Part shown: positions 55,199-64,000 of the stretch, piece by piece
Layout of the letters: each line of letters starts with the position of its first letter
How positions within the stretch are numbered: position 1 is the stretch's first letter
DNA from: Iris pallida
Lineage: Eukaryota; Streptophyta; Magnoliopsida; Asparagales; Iridaceae
Direction of reading: 5' to 3'
DNA: 64,000 nucleotides
Assembly (NCBI GenBank): GCA_029216955.1
Contig: JANAVB010023996.1
Span: 16,498,034-16,562,033 of the forward strand
Position numbers and translations under genes: made by a program
Notes under the pieces: model-generated
What the model was told of the DNA's origin: nothing
The model's database searches: none
The model's input: the letters and a program-made list of their open reading frames with translations, nothing else

Positions 55199-56527
55199 TT
55201 CCATCTATTCCTTGTTGATTGATTAATTTTGTCATGTTACTCTTTTGTTGTATTTGTTTTTCTTCTAAGAAAATCATATGGGCTAGGTCGCCTAAATCAT
55301 GGGATCTAGAATCTTCGATAGTCATGTTAGTTGGCATAGTGAGGACATGTAGTCAGATTTTGGATGTATTCTCGGGTATGAGAATTTAAGGTTTTTGCCG
55401 TCGTATGCGACAGTGCAAAAATTTTAAATACCATGAACCTAGAGGTACGTACCTTAGTCAAGGACTCTGTGATTATCGTAGTCTTGCTCACTAGCATGAT
55501 GAAGACTCTGGACAACATAATTTTGGACAGACACATATGATTAACAGATTGTATCTTGAGAAGGTTTAAACATCATACCCTTTTGATTGTTATAAATGAC
55601 TTAGGAGTAGGGATATTTAGTTTTGTAGAGCTTATTCATAGGTAGTTCCTTCACAGTATAATGGTATGATGACTTGTATAGTGTCTGTACCCTAGAGGTG
55701 ATAGTTAGTATTGGTGTTAGGATAGTAACCCATTACAGATAATTCTCCTGTTATCTATAATACCAACCAGTTACACATAGGATGTTAGTATGCCTTACAG
55801 CCTTGATGATTATTACTACTTTCCCTTACCCTTTCCAGTGAGGCATCCATGACCAGAGCCTGCCTTTGAGTATAGTTGTAGTTTCACCTAAGACCGAGAG
55901 GTCTATTTGCATAGATAGATTGCAGATGATATTGGAATATGGGATATAGGTTAGTTGGTATCTATAGGCCATTGTTGTATAGGGTTATAAACATGTTGTT
56001 TAGCCTATACTTGGTTCAGTTTTTTATTTTAGTTAAGTTCTCTTCGTGTTGAGTTCCTTTGTGTTGATCACCTTTATAGGCAGTGTGCAGACCCTTCACT
56101 AGATACCATGTCCCCTTGATTCAGACCATTCATCCTTAGTCTAGTTCTAAGCATTGTTTCAGACCCTTATAAGTTTAGTCTGCCTTAACCCTTAGTTGAT
56201 CAGTCATGTATATATATATAGATGATATACTTAGGATATATGTGATGGGTTGTTGTTCTTGAGCATATATATATGTGGTATTTGGTATTCCTGTGCTTAG
56301 CTTGTAGGTATTTAGTTATAGGTGACTAGATAGGATTGGGAAGTTAAGAGCTAGTCTATTGTAGAGTTTCTCTTTTGCTAAATTCTAGTTGCCAACACCT
56401 AGATAGCTAGCATAGGTAAAACCCTAAGAAGTTGACCAGTTGATGACCAAGTACTTGGATGTTGAGAAATTGACTAGTGATTGACCCTTGACTATGTTTG
56501 ACCAAGAAGGGGTTGCGATCATCTTAA
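55199..56527 (+). other. Unrecognised 1.3 kb filler in element E
   Basis: No RT, RNase H or IN motif on either strand. A weak zinc-knuckle-like string (DCYK, stop, LRSRDI, stop, FCR) at about 55588-55626 may be a decayed gag remnant. Several TTGACC cores at 56440-56510. Origin unknown. Confidence 0.5.
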
Positions 56528-56562
56528 TTTTGAGGACGAAATTTTTATAAGGTGGGTAGGAT
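56528..56562 (+). other. Polypurine tract of element E
   Basis: TTTTGAGGACGAAATTTTTA then TAAGGTGGGTAGGAT before TGTAACACCC. Confidence 0.85.
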
Positions 56563-59500
56563 TGTAACACCCAGTTTTTCAAATGAGGATAATTTTGAAA
56601 TTTTGTAATTATAATTATTATTTATTGATAATTATTTCATATTATGATTTTTGGTGATTTTTAATCATTTTTAAACTATTTAAAATTATGACTTATGATT
56701 TTGACATTTTACTATTGTTTGGTTTTAATTTCGAGGAATTTGTCACCCCCAGTTTTTAGAATAGGAGTATTTTTGTCATTTTACATTTTTGAATATTTTT
56801 AAAATTTATTTTATTATTTATGATATTGTTTTGGGGTTATTTGAGTCGGGTTCGAATTTCAACTCAATCCGACTTGAAACGGGGACCCGGGGGTAGTATT
56901 GACTTTAGTGGACCCACACATTAGTTAGCCATGGCCCACATGATAGAAATATTTTAGTTAGAGGTTAGACTAATTATTATGGATAAGGTTAGTGTGATTA
57001 GAGACTTTAGAATGACTAATTTAGCCCCAACCAATTAGCCCTTTCCTAATACTAATAGAATAGGTTAGTGGGGGCATTTTGGACCTTACCATAATAGGAC
57101 AAATAGCCCCATATGGCCAGCCACTTTGGGAGAGGATAGGTTCAAGTTCATTTCAATATTCTCATCCACACTCTCTCTCTTGTTCTTCTCCAAATTTCTA
57201 GAGAGCAATCCCTAGCAATTTCTCAACCAAATCCTTCCATTTTGCTACCAAATCTTCTTCTTTCCTTCTCCATTCTAGCCAAGGAGGAAGCTACCCAAGT
57301 TTGGGAGGATTCGGAGCTCGTTCGTGTCCTTTTGGAATCTCTACGTGTCGGTGTCAATCCGGGAAGGCTTTTCTTCGATTCGATCTACCGGGAGGTATAA
57401 ATCCCTTCTCTTTTTCATTTCCTCATGCATATAGTTCTATTTTGAACCCATAGGAATGACCCCCCTGGTTGTATCTCCATTTGTGTCCATTTCGTGTCCA
57501 TTTGGAGGTCATAGGAGTGTCCTTTGTGTTGTGGTTGTGTCCATGTGGAAAAACCCCAAATTTGGACACACTATGTGTTGTTGTTATGTATGAATGAATT
57601 ATTACATGTTTAATCTCATTTTTTGTATTGGAGATGTGTTCTATAGTGTCTTATATATATATATATTAGTGTAGAGAGTGACTTCTTGATATATTATGTT
57701 ATATACTTGTGTTTCTTTTGTCTCAAACAACCTAAATTCGTCATAATTTTTATCCACGTTTTTAGTAGCTAGAGCAACTTAGAAATGTCATAACTTTTAG
57801 CTCATAACTCCAATTAATCTCCCGTTTTTTTTAAAAGAAGCGTATCGAAGTTAGATTTCCAAATATATATTTTATTAAGACAAATTCATTCTAAAACTTT
57901 CTGTAGAATTGTTTGAGTGTCAGCTGTACGAAAGACGAACGTGTTTCGATATTTTTGCGATTCCGGGAGCTTCCGGACACGAAAATGTGATCCGTTTAAA
58001 GTTTCGGAAAGCTAACATGATGAGCTACAACATACTATAATCCTAGAATTTAGTGAAGGCCCAATTGGTATAGTATTGATTTTAAGTAGAGGAGTGACTA
58101 TACGGTATATGCATTTTGTGTAACCTATGAGCCTGTAGTATGGATATTAAATGAATATAGAGTATGTAATGCATGATATGTTAGATGAATGAAATATATA
58201 TATATATGATATATATTATTTTTATATTAATGTATATATATGGTTGAATGCAAGCATGTAGGAATGCAATTAATATAATGCATATAAGAAATACATAAAT
58301 GCATGAATGAAAGAATGATATACAATGTATTCATATGTATAAAACATGTAAGTAATGCATAGATGCATGAATGAAATGAATGTTTGCAATATGTTAATAT
58401 AAATACAAGTATCTAATATGCATGAATGTATGTATAATATAATACAAGTATACATGTATGTATCATGTAATGTAATATACATGATATGTATGTATGCATG
58501 TATACAATGTAAGTATGTATGTATAAATGCATTTCTATAAACTGAGTTAACCTATAACCTTTTATACACATTCATTCATACACCCTTTGACATCATGTAT
58601 CCCATGTCACATACACCTACCTATCACTAAATTTTAGAACATTAACACATCCTTTCACACATGCCAAACACACACATACTCTCTTACTCTTTTACCTCTC
58701 TTTCTCTCTCTCTATATATATTTATGTATGTGCCTATATATATATAGATTTCCTATATATATATCTATGTATATGAATATGTGAATGTGAATAATATATA
58801 TACATTATATGACTAAGTTTGTGTGCCTTCTTAGCTTATGGTTTAGTTTTGTGCTTGGTTTAGTAAGTGACTTAGGCTATGAGTTAGTAGCTATCTTGGA
58901 TACTTGACTTATATATACTTAGTTTGTTTAGACCTAGAATTGACTAACTAGACTAGTTGACCATTGTTGACCCAACCCTAGCTAGGTTGACCACAGTTGA
59001 CTAGAGTTGACCTAGTTTGACTTTAGAGTTGACCAAAGTTGACTTTGACCTAGATTGACTTAGAATCATGTAGATTGTATTATAATTTCAATTATCATAT
59101 AAATTGAACTCTTTATAACCTATGTTGCTATAACTAGGACTCTGTGACTCCAGTTGGCCATCTTTTCATATCAGCTGTTCAGGGTATCGGGCGAGTACAT
59201 TCTCTAATCATTTCATATCCTGTTTAGAATTATTTTTCTGCTTTAAATTAGTTTACTTGATACTGTCACGTTGGTCACACGGATTAGTACTATATGGATC
59301 TTTTTATGAGATGTTATCTCCCTCGGGAGCATCGGATACTACATGTTTTGTGCGTTTCACGAATCATCACGTATCTCTATGCTTTCTCTGATTCATGAAT
59401 CGCTTGTGACACATGTATTCTCATGTTCACAGAGCCATCAAGAATCACCTTCACGTATCACTCATTTTATGAGCCATGTGAAGTTTCACGAATCTTAACA

Positions 59501-60238
59501 TAACTTGAACAGATCTTTTTGTATTGATTGGGGATGGAGGAGTAGAAATAGACATGTGAATATTATCCAAGTAGCTATAGTCATGAATCACTCTCTTAGC
59601 TGTAGTCATGAATCTCCTTTTCCATTCATATATTTATATTTTACTCTGACTCACTAGTCACTATTAGTTCTCTATGTATAGTAGATATTTCTATTACAGT
59701 TCTCTTTCTGTTTACATACTGCATTTCCTTCAGTATCTATATCTTACTTTACTGCATGATTATATTTTCTAACCTGCTATGAACTGTTGAGATGTACTGT
59801 GCTCGTTTCCGTCCTGACTGGACCTGTTGATAAATTTTACAGATAGCCTGGAGGTTGCCTGCTAGCCTAGAGGAGACAGTAGAGGTTGCATAGATAGCTA
59901 GGATTTTCTTATGGTTTATTTTCTGTCGTCTTGAGTTGTATTTATGGATTATTGTAGTTGAGTTTTAAGATGTATTCTGAGTTTGTATCTTAGACACTTA
60001 GACTTCTATCGGTTGTATCTCTTTGGATTTCATGTTTTATCTATCTACCATTATGCTCTACCTTAGATGTGATTAAGTTTATATTCTGCCATGTCACCCC
60101 CATTCGGGGAGTATAAACTGCTTAGCCTTATACTGTTAGATGCATGAGACCTAGGACAGCGTTCTACCGTCGATACTGCGGCGTAGGCTAGGCGTTGTTA
60201 CGTTTTCGTGCCCTTACTCTAGGGTGCGGGTCGTGGCA
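56563..60238 (+). repeat. 3' LTR of element E
   Basis: Near copy of 50889-54575. Ends GTCGTGGCA instead of GTCGTGACA. Donor position reads CGG|GCGAGTACATTC. Confidence 0.95.
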
Positions 60239-60243
60239 ACAAT

Positions 60244-60456
60244 ATATTCCTAGACTCAATAAAATGAAAAATTATATTGCTTTGAAGAGAATACATTCTG
60301 AGTGGCAAACAGCTTCGGTCTTGAACGGAGTATATATCCATCTTTGATCAGTGTCCAAAATATCGTTAGTAAACATCTGAATTGACTTGTATTTATATCG
60401 AGACAGAGTTTGATCAATTATTAAAATCAGGTTTGACCATGACCAATGGGCCAACA
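60244..60456 (-). repeat. 5' LTR of element G, remaining part
   Basis: Matches 42490-42702. Confidence 0.93.
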
Positions 60457-60461
60457 GGAAG

Positions 60462-60802
60462 TTGAGTATGTGGCAGCCTCAGAGGAAGCCAAAGAAGTGG
60501 TTTAGCTCAGAAACTTTATGTTGGACTTGGATGTGGCACCAACCTTGCCTAAGGCTATTACACTTTATTGTGATAAAAGTGGTGCAGTTGCAAACTCGAA
60601 GGAACCATGAGTCCATAAGATAGGTAAACACATTGAGTACAAGTACCACCTGATACGAGATTTCGTCAAAAAAGGAAAAGTTGTGATCAAAATAGCATCA
60701 GCCGACAACCAAGCTGATCCCTTTAAAAAGATCTTATCTGCTACGGCTTTTGATAGTCATGTTAAGGGAATAAGAGTTAGATGTGCAGTAGCATGGCTTT
60801 AA
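60462..60802 (+). pseudogene. RNase H end of element B
   Basis: EYVAASEEAKEVV, TAG, LRNFMLDLDVAPTLPKAITL, YCDKSGAVANSKEP, TGA, VHKIGKHIEYKYHLIRDFVK, KGKVVIKIASADNQADPFKK, ending AVAWL-TAA (60800-60802). It continues the frame left at 41608. Confidence 0.88.
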
Positions 60803-60849
60803 GTATAAGTGGAAGATTTGTAACAGTATACTGAAAAGCAATGCTTTGA

Positions 60850-60864
60850 GTATAAGTGGGAGAT
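60850..60864 (+). other. Polypurine tract of element B
   Basis: GTATAAGTGGGAGAT directly before TGCTACG. Confidence 0.75.
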
Positions 60865-62127
60865 TGCTACGATTATATACTAAAATTATTACTTTGTATT
60901 AACTTTATTTCCTTAAATTTTGAATAAGAATCATATGGGCAAATATTTGCATATTGTATTTATTGTAAGTGTTAATGCAAGTGTCTGATATTCTATATTG
61001 TAGATAATATGGTGTGTGGTGTCACATAGAAGATCATATTATCAGTTCCCTATGGAATATATAAATAGTTCACAACCTAGATAGACTTGGACAATCCATT
61101 AGAAAGGATGTAGTGTAATATGGTATTAGTCTATCTTGACTATAGGTTTACACTAGTATACTTTGCGTGTATTAATAGGACCACTTGAGGTTGTTCTATT
61201 TGTACTGACTACATAAGTGAACAAACACCTCTGTTATTATGGATGCTTGTGCTCTTAATCTAGATATAATAACAGACATGTATATGCAATGTGCATTACG
61301 TTGACTCATAAAAGAGTGAGATTCATTATGGGTCAACAACCTCTATGAATTGGGTAATAACATTGTATGTATGATGGGCTATTGATTATAAAAAGAAAAT
61401 ATGTCCCGATACGTCGGGTTGATGATTCCCCTTAAAGAGCTCATAAGGATTGTCATGTAAATCCTGCATGTAGATTATTTCTGACATAACAAATAAAGTT
61501 GAGTGGTACTACTTAAGGATAAAAGATGTCGATCAATATAGTTGTTAGTAACTTAATTAGATCGATGGAGATTTGATACCTTAACATAGAAAGCCGAACG
61601 AGCATATAATAAAAGGAGCCCACAAACATAATTTGGGATTAGGAAGGTAGTGCAACAATAGCTCTTTAGTGGATCGAGCTATTGTTAATGGGCCTAGGTT
61701 GTGCGTTCGGACTGAACATGGAATACCCAGATCCGTTAGAAGACCTAACCCTAATTTTTTTTCATGGTCCCTGTCGTAGCCTTATATATATCCTCTATTC
61801 TCTGGCCGTCTTGATCTTATTAAAAATAAGAAGCTTTTTCTAAATTTATGATTCACGTAAGGAGAGAAAGAGAGGGCTACCAAGGAGAATAAAAGGTTGG
61901 GAGATTGTCTCCCACACGACGCCCAACCCAAGGATGTAATTCGTACAGAAGATCTTAGGGTTGTGACTACTCGAGGTTGTTGGAAAGTGTCTTCTTCTTT
62001 CCGTCGCATGTATAATTCGTGACCCTAGTTCCTCTATGAAGAGTTAGAACACGTCTTAGATCTGTTAAACTTCTATCGATCAATACACATACCAAACTAG
62101 GGGTCCTGGGAATCCCCAGTTCCATCA
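60865..62127 (+). repeat. 3' LTR of element B
   Basis: 1263 bases, TGCTACGATT...GTTCCATCA. 61770-61800 has TATATATATCC, a possible promoter. Only its first 730 bases are matched by the 5' LTR. Confidence 0.9.
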
Positions 62128-62132
62128 ACGAG

Positions 62133-62890
62133 GACACACGGACTAGTATACTTGGATACCGTTATGAGATGTTATTTCCATGGAGGACCCTATACATGTC
62201 TTGTGCTTTCTTGTTCATATATAGACACCGATTTAGGATTGGGCTGGCCTCCTGCTTCATGAATCTCATGTCGTAACGTGACATGGTTGGATCTGTTGTA
62301 ATATTCAGAGGATTGGGGAGTTATTAGAGTTTATGTGATCATACCCAAAACTACTTATGCATAGCTCACCCTCACCTCACGTAGGGTGTAGCATGATCTT
62401 ATATTACTTGTGCATAGATTTCCATGTATGGTCAGCCTGATCTATTACTTGTACTTATGCATAGTCGATCATATGAATAGCATGATCCAGTCCCAAGTCG
62501 ATCATATAACACTCTAATATCTCAAGGCACTGTTAGTATTACATGATATGTTCTAATTACCTATTGATACACCATATTCCTGATTACTTCCTTGTTCTCA
62601 TTTATAATGTTATGATTTTCGATTATCCTGTACTTCTTACTGTTCATATTTGCTATCCATCATGTATCACATCTACATACTGTTTCTTATTGAACTTGTC
62701 AATTTAATAGAACTGCTAATAGTGATTGTACTTTACCCCAATTATGACTGGATAACATTTTTTAGAGGACTTAGAGGATTTTTGTCGGACCTACTATGGT
62801 CCCAGGGTAAATGATGACATTGCTCAGGAGTTTTTTGTGGAGTCGGTGCACATAGAGGATGCACCTCCAGTTGTACCTTAGCTAGTACTT
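62133..62890 (+). repeat. Degenerate outer gypsy LTR, right part
   Basis: Continues 8552-11652: ACACGGACTAGTATACTTGGAT and GAGATGTTATTTCC match ACACGGATTGGTACTATATGG and GAGATGTTATCCC of C. TATGACTGGATAAC and the acidic frame follow. The usual LTR end (hairpin, GTCGTGACA) is missing. Confidence 0.75.
62765..62881 (+). other. Acidic LTR reading frame (candidate coding exon), outer LTR
   Basis: G|AG after ACATTTTTTAG (62765): EDLEDFCRTYYGPRVNDD, then acidic residues to PPVVP and TAG (62879-62881), 38 codons. EDFC-x-TYYG equals that of A with third-position differences (gaa/gag, gac/gat, ttc/ttt, tgc/tgt, gga/ggt). Confidence 0.55.
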
Positions 62891-63841
62891 AAGTTAGTCG
62901 TACTACTGCAAGCCTGCGACTAGGAAAGTGTTCATTCACAATTAGAATTGATTTGATTTTAGAAGAATGTCTAGGGCTACGTTTACAATAGAAAAACTCT
63001 TATCTAGTTTGACTACTTGGGTAGTTAAGGTTACTCAATGGGCTATGTGGTTAAGATAGAAATATATGCTGAATTTCGAGGTTAGATAAATTTAAGAAAT
63101 TTTTATATTTTTGTATGAGGATTTAAATTTGTTTTGGTACGACCTTACAATTAAAGGTGGGTAGACTTTTATATTAGTAAATTAGTTTTCGAGGATATTA
63201 ATTACTGATGACTATAATTTTTGAATTTTTGATTGATATAAATTTGTTGCTAAAGTTAAAAAATTTCGAAAGTGAATAATTTTCGAAAGATTGTGATAAG
63301 ACATGGAAGACTTATTGAATTTTAAATATCAAGAGGATTTTGAAGGATGAATTTTCATTATGATAAGACTTTGAAATCTTGTATTGAATCATTGATTTAA
63401 ATTAAATAATTAAAATTGAGGGTTTCTTTTACTTTTACTTTTACTTATTTGAGGATATCAACTGATAGAATTTTATATATGAGTCAAGGCAATAGATTAG
63501 GTCATTCATGGGGTATTATGTAGGCCAAGCTCCTCTAACTCTATTCCTTGATCGTTGCCTTTTCGAGCCATCTAAATTCAATTTTTTTCTTATATTGCCT
63601 GCCTCTGTCCAATTTTTCTGAATATTCTAAAATTCAAAACCAAACCTTGGTTTCCGTTTGCTTTGTACCTGCCCTATCCATCCTATTATGATCGTTGATT
63701 GATCAATCTTTCTATTTTTAAATAAATTTTCGCTATGTCATTACTTCTGTTTTCTTATTTTGATATATGTTACTATTATATTTTATGATATGTTAAATAT
63801 TTTAAATTCGAGGACGAATTTATTTATAAGGTGGGTAGATT
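62891..63841 (+). mobile_element. Remnant H: interior of a gutted gypsy element
   Basis: Starts with text like the leader of C and A (AGCCTGCgactAGGAAA, AGAAAAACTCTTATCTA) and ends with a polypurine tract (TTCGAGGACGAATTTA, AAGGTGGGTAGAT at 63805-63841). Between them is AT-rich DNA without coding motifs. A second tract-like string AAAGGTGGGTAGACTTTTA at 63154-63172 hints at an older deletion joint. Confidence 0.6.
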
Positions 63842-64000
63842 TGTAACCTTCGTTTCCGAACTTTCAAATTTTCTATTTTTGCTTGAGAGAATAAATTTTG
63901 TATTTGATTTCTATGGAGAAAATCGCAACTATTTTTGATTTACAAAAAGGTTTGTTAATTTTAATTTTCAAACTAGTTTTAGAAATAATATTATTTAATG
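63842..64000 (+). repeat. Start of a 3' LTR, running off the window
   Basis: TGTAACCTTCG directly after the polypurine tract of H. Too short to compare; it does not obviously match 8552. Confidence 0.65.

Larger units (their letters stand above)
50889..60238 (+). mobile_element. Element E: defective Ty3/gypsy element, plus strand, inside G's LTR
   Basis: TSD acaat at 50884-50888 and 60239-60243. LTRs 50889-54575 and 56563-60238 (3687 and 3676 bases), very similar. The interior is only 1987 bases: primer site, a Gag N-terminus joined to a protease scrap, then 1.3 kb without pol. Ends with GAGGACGAAATTTTTATAAGGTGGGTAGGAT before the 3' LTR. Confidence 0.95.
41609..60456 (-). mobile_element. Element G: Ty1/copia, Sirevirus type, minus strand
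   Basis: TSD ggaag at 41604-41608 and 60457-60461. 3' LTR is 41609-42702; 5' LTR is 50019-50888 plus 60244-60456, split by E. On the minus strand: initiator-Met primer site, Gag with two knuckles, PR with DSGCSRHMTGD, IN, RT, RNase H, extra ORF, polypurine tract. The protease and IN wording and the extra post-pol ORF fit Sirevirus (SIRE/Maximus) elements. About ten stops, RT site YVDD intact. Confidence 0.93.
11653..62127 (+). mobile_element. Element B: Ty1/copia retrotransposon, host of the nested insertions
   Basis: It starts TGTTAGGG and ends CCATCA; the TSD acgag is at 11648-11652 and 62128-62132. Own parts: LTR 11653 to about 12385, leader 12386-12646 and 35135-35700, gag 35701-36543, PR-IN 36544-37730, IN/RT/RNase H 40082-41608 and 60462-60802, 3' LTR 60865-62127. 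PR-IN-RT-RH order and a DTGA protease make it copia. Elements C, F and G interrupt it, each with a TSD that rejoins B's reading frame. All genes carry stops. Confidence 0.93.

Noticed and set aside
1..64000. CRISPR arrays, tRNA or rRNA genes, bacterial operons
   Set aside because: No regularly spaced direct repeats, no tRNA-like folds or rRNA blocks noticed, and all coding motifs are plant LTR retrotransposon.

Overview
This is plant nuclear DNA, most likely from an angiosperm with a large, repeat-rich genome. I found no host gene, tRNA, rRNA, satellite or CRISPR. The whole 64 kb is LTR retrotransposons inserted into one another. Target-site duplications (TSDs) fix most boundaries to the base.

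Layout. The outer layer is Ty3/gypsy chromovirus DNA of the Tekay/Del type: element A (5' LTR end 1-1356, body to 8551, with a solo LTR at 2609-4981), then a degenerate LTR starting near 8552. That LTR is split by a Ty1/copia element, B (11653-62127, TSD acgag), and resumes at 62133. It runs into a nearly empty remnant, H, and the start of another LTR at 63842. Three insertions sit inside B: C, a gypsy element with 3.86 kb LTRs (12647-35129, TSD ctaag); F, a solo LTR (37731-40081, TSD ttatt); and G, a minus-strand copia of Sirevirus type (41609-60456, TSD ggaag). C's 5' LTR contains D, a minus-strand gypsy (14559-24173, TSD gaatt). G's 5' LTR contains E, a plus-strand gypsy (50889-60238, TSD acaat). 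Without its guests, B is about 6.8 kb, C 12.9 kb and G 9.5 kb. LTR divergence judged by eye falls from outer to inner elements, matching the nesting order.

How the parts work. Each element had or has gag (particle), PR (protease), RT/RNase H (cDNA synthesis) and IN (integration) between two LTRs. All copies are broken, mostly by C:G to T:A nonsense changes (Trp, Gln or Arg to stop), as expected for methylated repeats. C has the most complete gag. D and E have almost identical LTRs but gutted interiors, so they were probably mobilised by proteins from other copies.

Most interesting. (1) Five diverged gypsy LTRs carry a 30-38 codon acidic reading frame with a shared YG-x2-LDDT-like motif. In four it follows a candidate 3' splice site in the same phase, and a conserved GC/GT donor lies upstream; this suggests a spliced LTR-encoded exon. 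(2) A GT-AG intron appears at the same position of IN in A and C. (3) The same UAG, replacing the same Trp at the start of RT, occurs in A, C and D. (4) Dense W-box arrays fill the LTRs of C and E. (5) G carries an extra post-pol reading frame in the env-like position.
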